From an uncultured Eubacteriales bacterium (GTDB lineage Bacteria; Bacillota; Clostridia; Oscillospirales; Oscillospiraceae): DNA of 64,000 nucleotides. Of this stretch, positions 34,377 through 42,307 are shown in pieces. Below the pieces are notes generated by a model that was not told the DNA's origin, did not search any database, and saw nothing but the letters and a program-made list of their open reading frames with translations. Each line of letters opens with the position of its first letter. The first letter of the stretch is position 1. The DNA lies in NCBI GenBank assembly GCA_900543085.1, contig UQQF01000001.1:62001-126000 (forward strand). The letters run 5' to 3'. The position numbers and the translations under genes are program-made.

Positions 34377-34784
34377 ATGTTCCACAACATACTCACTGGC
34401 ACATCGGCCGCGGGCGGGATGTCGTCCATCCTGTTCCTGGTCATCATCTTCGTGGTGTTCTATTTCTTCCTGATACGCCCGGAGAACAAGCGCAAGAAAA
34501 AGCTCACCGAGATGCGCAACAACATCTCTCTCGGCGACGAAATAGTCACCATCGGCGGCATTATGGGCAAAGTCGTACAGGTGACCGAGGACACCGTCAC
34601 CTTCGAGACCGGCGAAGACCGTGTCCGCCTCCAGGTGACCAAGTGGGCTATCTCCTCCAATGTCCGCGAGGAGAAGGAACGCGCCGCCCAGGAGGCCGCC
34701 GCCCGTGCGGCCAAGGCCAAGAGCAAGAAGAAGGCCAAGACCTCCGGCGAGGAGAACAGCGTCGACGAAGCTCCCAAGGACTAA
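34377..34784 (+). CDS. yajC: Preprotein translocase subunit YajC
   Basis: 135 residues. One transmembrane helix (about 16-37; ILFLVIIFVVFYFFLI) followed by RPENKRKKKLTEMRNNISLGDEIVTIGGIMGKVV, the YajC signature, and a Lys/Ala-rich C-terminal tail. YajC associates with SecDF at the Sec translocase. The tgt-yajC pairing is conserved. A TAGCTGGAGG-type ribosome-binding site lies upstream. Confidence 0.95.
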   Translation: MFHNILTGTSAAGGMSSILFLVIIFVVFYFFLIRPENKRKKKLTEMRNNISLGDEIVTIGGIMGKVVQVTEDTVTFETGEDRVRLQVTKWAISSNVREEKERAAQEAAARAAKAKSKKKAKTSGEENSVDEAPKD

Positions 34785-34802
34785 TCACTGATATCACGAA
34801 TT

Positions 34803-34856
34803 AAAATCCCTCCGACGTAATAGGATGTACAAACACCTGCGTCGGAGGGATTTTTC
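34803..34856 (+). terminator. Terminator after yajC that also holds the next gene's ribosome-binding site
   Basis: AAAATCCCTCCGACG (34803-34817) pairs with CGTCGGAGGGATTTT (about 34840-34854), then TT. The downstream arm contains GGAGGG, the likely Shine-Dalgarno for the ATG at 34858. The stem therefore both ends yajC transcription and can hide that site. Confidence 0.85.
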
Positions 34857-34857
34857 T

Positions 34858-35283
34858 ATGACTGTGCAAGCCGAGCGCCGCGCGCGGCGCAAGACCAAGC
34901 TGAAATGGTATATACTCGGGCCGCTGCTGGCGGTGATAAGCCTGCCTCTGCTGCTGTACCTGTGCTCGCTGCTGCTGGCACACGAGGTTCTGCCGTTCGG
35001 CCTGATGGAAGAACTTGTTATCACCTGCGTCTTCCTCGCCGGTACGGCAGGGGCTGCAGCGGCAAGCGGAGCGAGAGGGCAGATGGTCATGCAGACAGGC
35101 CTTATCACGGGGGGCATCCTGGCGGCGGCGCTGGTGATAGTCTCCCTTGCGGTCCCGGGGCAGGGAGCCTTCAACGCTCAGTGCCTCAGGCACGTGATAG
35201 CGGCTCTGGCCGGAGGCGCCTTCGGCGGCGCGCTGCGCATAAAGCGCGTAAAACGCAAAAACAAAAAGCGCAGGCACAAATAA
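34858..35283 (+). CDS. TIGR04086-like membrane protein
   Basis: 141 residues. Four hydrophobic segments (about 18-41, 47-66, 74-93 and 101-116) and a Lys/Arg-rich tail (KRVKRKNKKRRHK). This layout and the position right after yajC are those of TIGR04086 proteins in clostridia, where they usually precede the SCIFF peptide gene; no SCIFF peptide is seen here. An ATG at 34825 would lie in the hairpin loop; 34858 is chosen because GGAGGG precedes it by 8 bases. Function unknown. Confidence 0.7.
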   Translation: MTVQAERRARRKTKLKWYILGPLLAVISLPLLLYLCSLLLAHEVLPFGLMEELVITCVFLAGTAGAAAASGARGQMVMQTGLITGGILAAALVIVSLAVPGQGAFNAQCLRHVIAALAGGAFGGALRIKRVKRKNKKRRHK

Positions 35284-35593
35284 TATAACTATCTGTAATA
35301 TTCGTCTCGGTAGACATAAGTCGTGTTTTATAACCTAGATACAGTGTGAGAGAGGAAAACACACCCACTAAATATAGTGTCACACGGTGAAAATGCTGAA
35401 TTTTTCTTTTTCGCTGGTAGACGAAGTTAACATAATATTGTTGACATAAAACATGGGCATAATTCACAAACTTACGCTTATTTTGACAAAGGACTTGATT
35501 ACTGATGAATTTTGTATTATATTGTGCCTACTTGAATTATGTAAATTGCCGTCCTGCGCCACACGCAGCCGCGACCCTCGTGGGTCGTGATCC
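35284..35593. other. AT-rich intergenic region upstream of spoIIM
   Basis: 310 bases with no credible coding frame, clearly richer in A and T than either neighbour. A possible SigA-type promoter reads TTGATT (35495-35500), 17 bases, TATATT (35518-35523). A hairpin CGACCC TCGT GGGTCG lies just before the spoIIM ATG, where a ribosome-binding site is expected but not obvious. TTGACA also occurs at 35441 and 35483 without a good -10. I see no known riboswitch or RNA gene. Confidence 0.5.
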
Positions 35594-36190
35594 ATGAAGC
35601 TCGCGCGCGGACTTACACATATAGACACCACGCGCCTGCTCGGGCGCGGGCGAGAGCTGGTTGTGCTCTTGGTTCTCGCCGGCTTCTTTATTGCCGGCGC
35701 AATTGCAGGAGCCGTGGCGGGCAGCGAGCAGCTCCCCGCCGGAGAGGCTCTTATACCAGGAGATGGAAGCATCTACGGCTACAGCACTTATGCCGGACTG
35801 CTGTTCTCCTGTGCACGATATCACCTTTTCGTCTTGCTTTTTTCAACCTCACTCTTGGGGGTTTTACTTATTCCGGCGGCGCTGGCCTTCAGGGGCTTCG
35901 CGCTTGCCTGCTCCACCGCATATCTCACCGCGAATTATCCCGAGACCGGGACTGTAGTTTCGCTGCTGGTGCTCGGCTTCCCGGCGCTCTTTACCGTGCC
36001 GGCGCTGTTTGTCGCGGCACACTGGGGTGAGATGTTTTCGATGCGTCTGCTGGCCGGGTTCATGCGCCGGCCTTTGCCTCCCGTCAGGCGCGGACGCGAC
36101 AATTGCGCGCTGGCAGTGGCGCTGCTGCTGTTTGCCGCCGCAGCGGTGGAGTGCTATATCGTGCCGCCGCTTGTGCGGCTGCTGATTTAA
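35594..36190 (+). CDS. spoIIM: Stage II sporulation protein M (SpoIIM)
   Basis: 198 residues with four to five transmembrane helices (about 21-42, 75-98, 104-125, 133-155 and 170-190). AFRGFALACSTAYL is the conserved GF..G segment of the SpoIIM family. In Bacillus SpoIIM joins SpoIID and SpoIIP in septal peptidoglycan hydrolysis during engulfment. It is followed by xerD, the gene order seen in Bacillus. The start is uncertain because no ribosome-binding site is visible upstream; the preceding hairpin overlaps its place. Confidence 0.82.
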   Translation: MKLARGLTHIDTTRLLGRGRELVVLLVLAGFFIAGAIAGAVAGSEQLPAGEALIPGDGSIYGYSTYAGLLFSCARYHLFVLLFSTSLLGVLLIPAALAFRGFALACSTAYLTANYPETGTVVSLLVLGFPALFTVPALFVAAHWGEMFSMRLLAGFMRRPLPPVRRGRDNCALAVALLLFAAAAVECYIVPPLVRLLI

Positions 36191-36216
36191 AAAGTGGGAC
36201 AGAAGGGGATGAGACG

Positions 36217-37107
36217 GTGCAGGATTCGGTTGCTCTTGCCCAGTTCAGCGATTATCTGAAAAACGAGCGCAAGTCATCGGACAACACAATATCGAGTTAT
36301 ATGCGCGACATGCGCCAGCTCAGCGAGTATCTTGACGAGCACAATATGCCCAACTTGCTGGATGCCGGTGAAAAGGAGCTCGGCCTGTACGTCGACTGGC
36401 TGCGCCACATAGGCAAGAGCCCGGCTACTATATCACGCTGCATTGCCACATTCAAGTGCTTTTACAAGCATTTCTTCGCAATCGGCCAGATAGTGCAGAA
36501 TCCCGCCGCCTCGCTCATATCCGAAAAGCTTGAGAAAAAGCTGCCGCAGATCCTCACCAGCAAGGAGGTCGAGCTTCTGCTCGAGCAGCCCGAGTGCACC
36601 GACGCCAAGGGCTATCGCGACCGCGCCATGCTCGAGCTGCTGTATGCCACGGGCATCCGCGTCACCGAGCTGATATCGCTGAACGTGTCGGACGTGAACC
36701 TGCCCCTCGGCATTATCCGCTGCCGCAAAAAGGATAAGGAGCGCACGATACCGCTGTACAGCAAGGCGGTCAAGGCTCTGGCCGAGTACGTGGAGTTCAT
36801 ACGCCCGAACATGATAGCCTCCGAGAACGAGCAGGCGCTGTTCGTAAACGTGAACGGCGCAAGGATGACTCGTCAGGGCTTCTGGAAGATAGTGAAGCAC
36901 TACCAGGCCAAGGCTCACATAGACAAGGACATCACGCCGCACACGCTGCGCCACTCCTTCGCGGCGCACCTGCTGGAAAACGGCGCAGACCTCCACTCCA
37001 TACAGGAGATGCTCGGTCACTCCGACCTGTCCAGCACACAGATATATGCGCACCTGGTCAAAAAGCAGATCAAGGACGTCTACAACAAAGCTCATCCGAG
37101 AGCGTAA
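36217..37107 (+). CDS. xerD: Tyrosine recombinase XerD
   Basis: 296 residues. The N-terminal SAM-like core-binding domain (about 1-90) is followed by the catalytic domain with R148 (ATGIRVTEL), a lysine in the beta hairpin (near 172), H242 and R245 (TPHTLRHSFAAHLL), H268 (LGHSDLSSTQIY) and the nucleophile Y277. With length near 300 it is the chromosome-dimer-resolution type. The GTG at 36217 follows AAGGGGA by about 8 bases. Upstream spoIIM favours housekeeping XerD over a mobile-element integrase. Confidence 0.93.
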   Translation: MQDSVALAQFSDYLKNERKSSDNTISSYMRDMRQLSEYLDEHNMPNLLDAGEKELGLYVDWLRHIGKSPATISRCIATFKCFYKHFFAIGQIVQNPAASLISEKLEKKLPQILTSKEVELLLEQPECTDAKGYRDRAMLELLYATGIRVTELISLNVSDVNLPLGIIRCRKKDKERTIPLYSKAVKALAEYVEFIRPNMIASENEQALFVNVNGARMTRQGFWKIVKHYQAKAHIDKDITPHTLRHSFAAHLLENGADLHSIQEMLGHSDLSSTQIYAHLVKKQIKDVYNKAHPRA

Positions 37108-37115
37108 ATATGGTC

Positions 37116-37153
37116 GAGCGAGCCGCGACAAGCAGCGGCTCGCTTGCTTTTTG
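37116..37153 (+). terminator. Rho-independent terminator after xerD
   Basis: GAGCGAGCCGC / GCGGCTCGCTTGC stem with an 8-base loop and TTTTTG. Confidence 0.8.
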
Positions 37154-37180
37154 TCATCCCCGTACGGTTCGCGCGCACAC

Positions 37181-37209
37181 TTGCGCACAGGCGCGCTTCA
37201 TGGTACAAT
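37181..37209 (+). promoter_or_regulatory. SigA-type promoter of the HAD hydrolase
   Basis: TTGCGC at 37181-37186 and TACAAT at 37204-37209, spacer 17; ATG at 37232. Confidence 0.6.
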
Positions 37210-37231
37210 ACGCTCGTTGGGAGGCGAGAAT

Positions 37232-37963
37232 ATGCGCAAGCCGGACATGATATTTTTTGACTACGGCCACACCCTCTGCTACGAGCCTGTGCAGGACTAC
37301 CAGGCCGGATGGTCGGCGGTCATGGAGCACGCCGTGGAAAACCCGCGCGGCATCACAGCCGTGGAGCTGAACGATCTCTGCATGGGTACGTACAGGAAGC
37401 TTTTCTCCCAGATGCGCCCGCTGGAGCTGGAGACAGACGGCTTCAATCTGGACGCGACCATATACGATTACCTCGGCCTAAAATTCGACGTGCCGCTCGA
37501 GGAGCTGGAGTACATACGCTGGTGCGCCACCGAGCCTATCTATCCTATGGAGGGCATAGAGCGCTTCCTGAGCCTGTGCGCCGGGCTGGGTATACGCACG
37601 GCCGTCATAAGCAACATCTCGTTTTCGGGCAACGTCCTGCGCCGCAGGATAGATGAGGCTCTGCCGTTCCACAACTTTGAGTTCGTCGTGGCCTCCAGCG
37701 AGTGCGTGTTCCGCAAACCGTCCGAGTGGATCTTCCGCCGTGCCATGGGCTTGGCCGGCGTGGAGCCGGAGCAGTGCTGGTTCATAGGCGACGACGTGCG
37801 CTGCGACATAGAGGGCGCCGCGCGCGCCGGCATCTGGCCGATATGGTTCAAGTGCCCGCTCAAGTGCACCTACAAGCCCGAAGCCAGGATCCCGCCCCAG
37901 TGCATGTACAAGCGCGTCTCCGGCTGGGACGAGCTGGGAGACATTCTGCGCTCCTTGATTTAG
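37232..37963 (+). CDS. HAD superfamily hydrolase
   Basis: 243 residues. Motif I is FFDYGHTLCYE near residue 8-18 (the usual DxDGT is here DYGHT), motif II VISNISFS near 130, motif III lysine in FRKPSEWIF near 163-171, and motif IV GDDVRCDIEGAARAGI near 186-201. It belongs to the phosphoglycolate-phosphatase-like HAD group. The substrate is unknown. GGGAGGCGAGA precedes the ATG. In the first motif the second Asp is replaced by His, which is uncommon but not proof of inactivity. Confidence 0.85.
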   Translation: MRKPDMIFFDYGHTLCYEPVQDYQAGWSAVMEHAVENPRGITAVELNDLCMGTYRKLFSQMRPLELETDGFNLDATIYDYLGLKFDVPLEELEYIRWCATEPIYPMEGIERFLSLCAGLGIRTAVISNISFSGNVLRRRIDEALPFHNFEFVVASSECVFRKPSEWIFRRAMGLAGVEPEQCWFIGDDVRCDIEGAARAGIWPIWFKCPLKCTYKPEARIPPQCMYKRVSGWDELGDILRSLI

Positions 37964-38007
37964 TCCCAGTAATGTGTTAAAATAACAGTTTGAAAGAAGG
38001 TCACAGC

Positions 38008-38520
38008 TTGCGAATATTGGGGATAGACCCCGGGATTGCCACGGTTGGTTTCGGTGTGATAGACACCGAGCGCGGCAGGCACAGCTTTGTGCGCTGCGGC
38101 GTCATAACCACGCCGGCAAACACGCCCCTGTCCAGCCGGCTGGACAGGATATACTCCGACCTGGGCGAGCTTATTTCGGCGTTCAATCCCGACGTCGCCG
38201 CGGTCGAGGAGCTTTTCTTCAACACGAACATCACCACAGGCATCTCCGTGGCCGAGGGCAGGGGAGTCATTCTGCTGGCCTGCTTCCACGCGGGGGTGCC
38301 TATTTACGAGTACACGCCGCTGCAGGTCAAGCAGGCGGTCGTCGGCTACGGCAGGGCGGAAAAGCGCCAGGTCATAGACATGGTCAAGCGCCTTTTGAAC
38401 CTCCCCGCCGCTCCCAAGCCCGACGACGCGGCCGACGCCGTCGCCATAGCGCTGTGCCATGCGCGGAGCGTGACGTCCAGGCTGCTGAACCAAGGAGGAA
38501 ACGGATGTATTACCATTTAG
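38008..38520 (+). CDS. ruvC: Crossover junction endodeoxyribonuclease RuvC
   Basis: 170 residues. It resolves Holliday junctions. MRILGIDPGIATVGFGVID gives the first catalytic Asp (D7), AAVEELFF near 64-70 the Glu, and the C-terminal DDAADAVAIALCH the other two Asp residues. A TTG at 38008 is preferred: AGAAGG lies 7 bases before it, while the TTG at 37990 has no such site. It overlaps ruvA by 16 bases. Confidence 0.95.
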   Translation: MRILGIDPGIATVGFGVIDTERGRHSFVRCGVITTPANTPLSSRLDRIYSDLGELISAFNPDVAAVEELFFNTNITTGISVAEGRGVILLACFHAGVPIYEYTPLQVKQAVVGYGRAEKRQVIDMVKRLLNLPAAPKPDDAADAVAIALCHARSVTSRLLNQGGNGCITI

Positions 38521-39107
38521 AAGGCACGATCGCCGAGCTTGCCAACGGCCTTGCCGTCATAGACTGCGGCGGCGTCGGATACGAGCTGAGCGTCAGTCTG
38601 AACACGCTCTCCCAACTGCAGGTCGGGGAGCACATAAAGCTCTATGTGGCCGAGTCCGTCAAGGAGGACGCCTTTGACCTCTACGGCTTCACCACCAAGA
38701 GCGAGAAGCGCGCGTTCCAGCTCCTGATAAGCGTCTCCGGCGTAGGCCCCAAGGCCGCGCTGAGCATACTGTCCTCGTCGACGCCCGAGACGCTGTCCAT
38801 GGCCATCCTGGCCGGGGACGAGAAGGCGCTCACCGTCGCGCCCGGAATAGGCAAGAAGATAGCCCAGCGCGTGATTTATGAGCTGAAGGACAAGATTGCC
38901 AAGGAAAGCGGCGCCTTCGTGCCCGTGAGCAGCGGAATCGTGCAGACCACCGTCCAGGCCACGGACAAGCTGACGGACGCCAGCGCGGCGCTCAGCGTGC
39001 TCGGCTACAGCGCCGCGGAGATAAGCGCCGCCCTGCACGGCGTGGATCTGGAGCCGCTGAACACCGAGGGCATAATCAAAGCCGCCCTGAAAAATATGAT
39101 GAAGTGA
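38505..39107 (+). CDS. ruvA: Holliday junction helicase subunit RuvA
   Basis: 200 residues. [12 protein letters not shown], then [11 protein letters not shown] (OB-fold), two HhH motifs ([30 protein letters not shown]) and the C-terminal domain III ([16 protein letters not shown]), which touches RuvB. AAGGAGG lies 6 bases before the ATG. It overlaps ruvC. Confidence 0.96.
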   Translation: MYYHLEGTIAELANGLAVIDCGGVGYELSVSLNTLSQLQVGEHIKLYVAESVKEDAFDLYGFTTKSEKRAFQLLISVSGVGPKAALSILSSSTPETLSMAILAGDEKALTVAPGIGKKIAQRVIYELKDKIAKESGAFVPVSSGIVQTTVQATDKLTDASAALSVLGYSAAEISAALHGVDLEPLNTEGIIKAALKNMMK

Positions 39108-39117
39108 GGTGACGGGC

Positions 39118-40158
39118 ATGAGCATAAGCTTTTCAGACGAAGGCGGGGAGAGGCTGATAACCTCGACCTCGATACTGCCTGAAGACGCCAACGAGAACTC
39201 GCTCCGTCCCCGCACCTTTGACGAGTACATAGGCCAGGAGAAGGCCAAGGACAATCTGCGCGTCTTCATCCAGGCCGCCAAGATGCGCGGCGAAGCCCTC
39301 GACCACGTGCTTCTGCACGGTCCCCCGGGACTGGGCAAGACCACACTTGCGGGGATAATCGCCAACGAGATGGGCGTAAACCTGCGCATAACCTCCGGCC
39401 CGTCCATCGAAAAGGCGGGCGACCTCGCCGCACTGCTGACCAACCTGCAGGAAAACGACATACTGTTCGTGGACGAGATTCACCGCCTCGACCGCGCGGT
39501 GGAGGAGATACTCTACCCCGCGATGGAGGACTACGCCATAGACATCATCATCGGCAAGGGTCCGAGCGCGAACTCGATACGTCTCGACCTGCCGCACTTC
39601 ACGCTGATAGGCGCGACGACCCGCTCCGGCCAGCTCACAGCCCCGCTGCGCGACAGGTTCGGCGTGACGCTCAGGCTCGAGCTGTACACGCCGGAGGAGC
39701 TTGCGCGCATAGTTACGCGCAGCGCCGGGATACTCGGTATAGAGATAGAGCCGGGCGGCGCGCTGGAGATAGCCTCCCGCTCGCGCGGAACGCCGCGTAT
39801 CGCCAACCGTATGCTCAAGCGCGTGCGCGACTTCGCCCAGGTGCGCGCAAACGGCGTCATAACGCAGGAGGTGGCCAACGACGCGCTGCTTCGCCTGGAA
39901 GTGGACAAGCTGGGGCTCGACGGCATCGACCGCCGGATGCTGAGGAGCATCATCGAATACTACGGCGGAGGCCCCGTGGGACTCGACACCCTCGCCGCCA
40001 CCATCAACGAGGAGGCGGTGACGCTCGAGGACGTCTACGAGCCGTATTTGATGCAGCAGGGCTTCCTGACGCGCACGCCCCGCGGCCGCTGCGTGACCCG
40101 CAAGGCGTACGAGCATTTGGGCATAGCGTTCACGGGTCAGGAGGAATTATCACTCTGA
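39118..40158 (+). CDS. ruvB: Holliday junction helicase subunit RuvB
   Basis: 346 residues. It is an AAA+ motor for branch migration. [18 protein letters not shown] near 25-42, Walker [16 protein letters not shown] near 65-79, Walker [21 protein letters not shown] near 119-138, sensor 1 GATTRSG near 165, and the C-terminal winged helix ([19 protein letters not shown]). GAGGTG precedes the ATG by 6 bases. Confidence 0.97.
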   Translation: MSISFSDEGGERLITSTSILPEDANENSLRPRTFDEYIGQEKAKDNLRVFIQAAKMRGEALDHVLLHGPPGLGKTTLAGIIANEMGVNLRITSGPSIEKAGDLAALLTNLQENDILFVDEIHRLDRAVEEILYPAMEDYAIDIIIGKGPSANSIRLDLPHFTLIGATTRSGQLTAPLRDRFGVTLRLELYTPEELARIVTRSAGILGIEIEPGGALEIASRSRGTPRIANRMLKRVRDFAQVRANGVITQEVANDALLRLEVDKLGLDGIDRRMLRSIIEYYGGGPVGLDTLAATINEEAVTLEDVYEPYLMQQGFLTRTPRGRCVTRKAYEHLGIAFTGQEELSL

Positions 40159-40234
40159 TTGACATTTAATAGCAAATATTTTGTCAAAAGAGCTAATATC
40201 ATCCTCAATTTGAGTTAAAATCTTATAATTTAAC

Positions 40235-40262
40235 TTGACTTTCCAGAAGCTTGTAATATAAT
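40235..40262 (+). promoter_or_regulatory. SigA-type promoter of the sigma-H-like gene
   Basis: TTGACT at 40235-40240 and TATAAT at 40257-40262, spacer 16. Upstream, short inverted repeats CTCAATTTGAG (40204-40214) and GTTAAA/TTTAAC (about 40214-40234) may be operator sites. Confidence 0.65.
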
Positions 40263-40290
40263 TTACATGTAAGTATGAATTGGTCGTGCT

Positions 40291-40929
40291 ATGACAGACT
40301 ACACTTATTTGTCAAAAATGAATGACGAGGAGCTGTGGCGACTCACCGTCTCGGGCGATGCCCGCGCGGAGGAGGAGCTTATAGAGCGCTACACCCGTCT
40401 GGTGAGGATTTGCGCAAGGCCGTATTTTCTCGCCGGCGGCGACAGCGAGGATCTGACGCAGGAGGGCTTGATGGGTCTCATCAAGGCCATCCGCAGTTAT
40501 GACCCCGACACGGGGGCGCAGTTCCGGCCGTTCGCAGAAGTCTGTATACGCAACCGCATACTGGAAGCCGTAAGATCCGCATCGAGAAAAAAGCACGACC
40601 CGCTCAACGGCGGGGTGTCACTGGAATATGTAATCCTCTCGGAAGAAGAAGTCCGGCAGTCCAGCGAGATAAAGCCGGAGGTTTTCAGTCGTTCGCCCGA
40701 AGAACAGGTTCTTGCCAGAGAGAGCGAAAAAGAGTTTTATTCCACGTTTTCACGGTGCCTGTCCTCCTTTGAAACGGAGGTTCTGTTTCTATTCCTCGAC
40801 GGGCTGACCTACAGGCAGATAGCCACCGAGGCAGGCAGGACTGAGAAGGCCGTGGACAACGCAGTCCAGCGGATTCGCCGCAAGCTGGCGAGGCAAAAAC
40901 CATTCCAAGGCGACATCAGCAGAAGCTGA
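40291..40929 (+). CDS. sigH: RNA polymerase sigma factor SigH-like
   Basis: 212 residues. Region 2 is near residues 28-95 (LIERYTRLVRICARPYFLAGGDSEDLTQEGLMGLIKAIRSYDP) and region 4 near 145-205 (SSFETEVLFLFLDGLTYRQIATEAGRTEKAVDNAVQRIRRKLAR). Length and sequence fit Spo0H, the early sporulation sigma factor, including the KAVDNA.QR..RKL ending. Regions 1 and 3 are short. No good ribosome-binding site is seen before the ATG at 40291. It is alone with its own promoter; the gene that normally precedes spo0H in Bacillus is not here. Confidence 0.85.
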   Translation: MTDYTYLSKMNDEELWRLTVSGDARAEEELIERYTRLVRICARPYFLAGGDSEDLTQEGLMGLIKAIRSYDPDTGAQFRPFAEVCIRNRILEAVRSASRKKHDPLNGGVSLEYVILSEEEVRQSSEIKPEVFSRSPEEQVLARESEKEFYSTFSRCLSSFETEVLFLFLDGLTYRQIATEAGRTEKAVDNAVQRIRRKLARQKPFQGDISRS

Positions 40930-40964
40930 AAACGCATAGAAACTATCTAAAGAGAGGGTACAAC

Positions 40965-41252
40965 ATGTTTGAAGACAAAGTGCTAGTGTGCAAAGAGTGC
41001 GGCCAGGAGTTCGTGTTCACCGCGGGTGAGCAGGCTTTCTACGCCGAGCGCGGCTTCCAGAACGAGCCGCAGCGCTGCAAGCCCTGCCGTGACGCGCGCA
41101 AGAACGCCGCCCGTGGTCCCCGCGAGTATTTCACCGCCACCTGTGCGATGTGCGGCGGAGAGGCCAAGGTTCCCTTCGAGCCCAAGAGCGACCGTCCTGT
41201 TTACTGCAGCGAGTGCTTCGCCAAGATTCGCGAGCAGCAGAACAACGTCTGA
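40965..41252 (+). CDS. Zinc-ribbon protein (CxxC-rich)
   Basis: 95 residues. Three cysteine pairs (CKECGQEF, CKPC, CAMCGG and CSECF) form a treble zinc-ribbon layout; the first part resembles the probable-zinc-ribbon family found in clostridia, the second the CxxC_CxxC type. It may bind nucleic acid or act in translation; no experimental role is known to me. AAAGAGAGGG precedes the ATG at 40965. The gene follows sigH by about 35 bases with no terminator between them, so both may share a transcript. Confidence 0.85.
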   Translation: MFEDKVLVCKECGQEFVFTAGEQAFYAERGFQNEPQRCKPCRDARKNAARGPREYFTATCAMCGGEAKVPFEPKSDRPVYCSECFAKIREQQNNV

Positions 41253-41275
41253 GCCGTAATCAATTCCGTAAGAAG

Positions 41276-41312
41276 CGGTTGGGATTCCGATGCGGCGTCC
41301 CAGCCGTTTTTT
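41276..41312 (+). terminator. Rho-independent terminator after the zinc-ribbon gene
   Basis: CGGTTGGGA / TCCCAGCCG stem (one G-U pair) with a 13-base loop and a T6 run. Confidence 0.75.
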
Positions 41313-41341
41313 AAATGACTACCACGGAGGTAAATTCAAGA

Positions 41342-41542
41342 ATGGAAATCAAGCGCGATACTATGATTGCCGATATCATAGAGCAGTGCCCCCAGGCCAT
41401 GCCGGCCTTTATGGCGATTGGTATGCACTGCATGGGCTGCGCCCTCGCCAGCGGCGAGACTGTCGAGCAGGCCTGCTATGTGCACGAGGTAGACCCCGAT
41501 TTGTTCCTTGAAAAGCTCAAGGAGTATCTGGCCACCGTGTGA
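41342..41542 (+). CDS. DUF1858 protein
   Basis: 66 residues. MEIKRDTMIADIIEQCPQAMPAFMAIGMHCMGCALASGETVEQACYVH is the DUF1858 pattern, with the paired cysteines C-MGC (near 31-34) in the GMHCMGC motif. DUF1858 occurs alone or next to hybrid-cluster-type proteins and may bind a redox cofactor or metal; its role is unknown. GGAGG lies 11 bases upstream of the ATG at 41342. Confidence 0.88.
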   Translation: MEIKRDTMIADIIEQCPQAMPAFMAIGMHCMGCALASGETVEQACYVHEVDPDLFLEKLKEYLATV

Positions 41543-41545
41543 GAT

Positions 41546-41576
41546 AAAAAAGCCGGTCATGTGACCGGCTTTTTTA
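41546..41576 (+). terminator. Rho-independent terminator after DUF1858
   Basis: AAAAAAGCCGGTCA / TGACCGGCTTTTT stem with a tight loop. Confidence 0.9.
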
Positions 41577-41617
41577 AATCCAGACCCGGCGCGTCCGCGC
41601 CGAACATACTGTGATCT

Positions 41618-42307
41618 ATGACTAGACTTAATCTCTCACCGCGCCTGGAGCTATGTGCTCGCTTTGCCTCCGGCGCACGTATGCTGTGCGATGTTGGCAC
41701 AGACCACGGCTACCTGCCGATAAGCCTGCTGCTGGACGGAAAAATCGAATACGCCGTCGCCGCGGACATACGCCGCTCCCCGCTGGAGAGCGCCCGCCGT
41801 CACGCGCTGGAAGCAGGGTGCGGGGACAAAATGCGCTTTGAGCTGTGCGACGGCCTGGACTTTGCCGGCGCCGTGGAGTGCGACACCGTCGTCTGCGCCG
41901 GTATGGGCGGCGAAACCATCATGGGCATACTCGAGCGCGCCCCATGGACGCTCGGCGGAGCGCGGCTCGTGCTCCAGCCCCAGAGCAAGCTGGACGAGCT
42001 GTGCCTCTGGCTGCACAGCCGCGGCTACGGCATCCGGGACGCGGCAGTCGCCGCGGAAGGGAGGAGGCTGTACATAGCCATGCTCTGCGAAGCCGGGTCT
42101 TCGGACTCTCTGTACGCCGAGGACGCGCTTTTCGCGCGCGGCAACCCGCTGCTCCCCGACTGGGTAAATGCCCGCTCACAGCGCATCGAGCGCGCTCTGG
42201 ATGGGATGCTGCGAAGCTCGTCCGGCCAAAGCGAAGTTGAAGACGCAAAAGCCACTCTTGAGCGCCTGCGCCGGTACACGAAGGAGGAACAACATGACCA
42301 CCGTTAA
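41618..42307 (+). CDS. trmK: tRNA (adenine-22-N1)-methyltransferase TrmK
   Basis: 229 residues. DVGTDHGYLPISLL near 25-38 is the SAM-binding loop, and VVCAGMGGETIMGIL near 88-102 with LVLQPQSKLDELCLWL are the TrmK/YqfN signatures. It methylates A22 of tRNA. It overlaps the Nif3-like gene by 14 bases, the order found in many Bacillota (yqfN-yqfO). Confidence 0.92.
   Translation: MTRLNLSPRLELCARFASGARMLCDVGTDHGYLPISLLLDGKIEYAVAADIRRSPLESARRHALEAGCGDKMRFELCDGLDFAGAVECDTVVCAGMGGETIMGILERAPWTLGGARLVLQPQSKLDELCLWLHSRGYGIRDAAVAAEGRRLYIAMLCEAGSSDSLYAEDALFARGNPLLPDWVNARSQRIERALDGMLRSSSGQSEVEDAKATLERLRRYTKEEQHDHR

Noticed and set aside
36103..36216. Extension of XerD upstream of the GTG at 36217.
   Set aside because: It lies inside spoIIM, and the XerD fold begins at residue 5-10 after the GTG.
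36217..37107. Phage or integrative-element integrase.
   Set aside because: Length, motifs and the spoIIM neighbour fit housekeeping XerD. No att repeats, phage genes or tRNA site are seen nearby.
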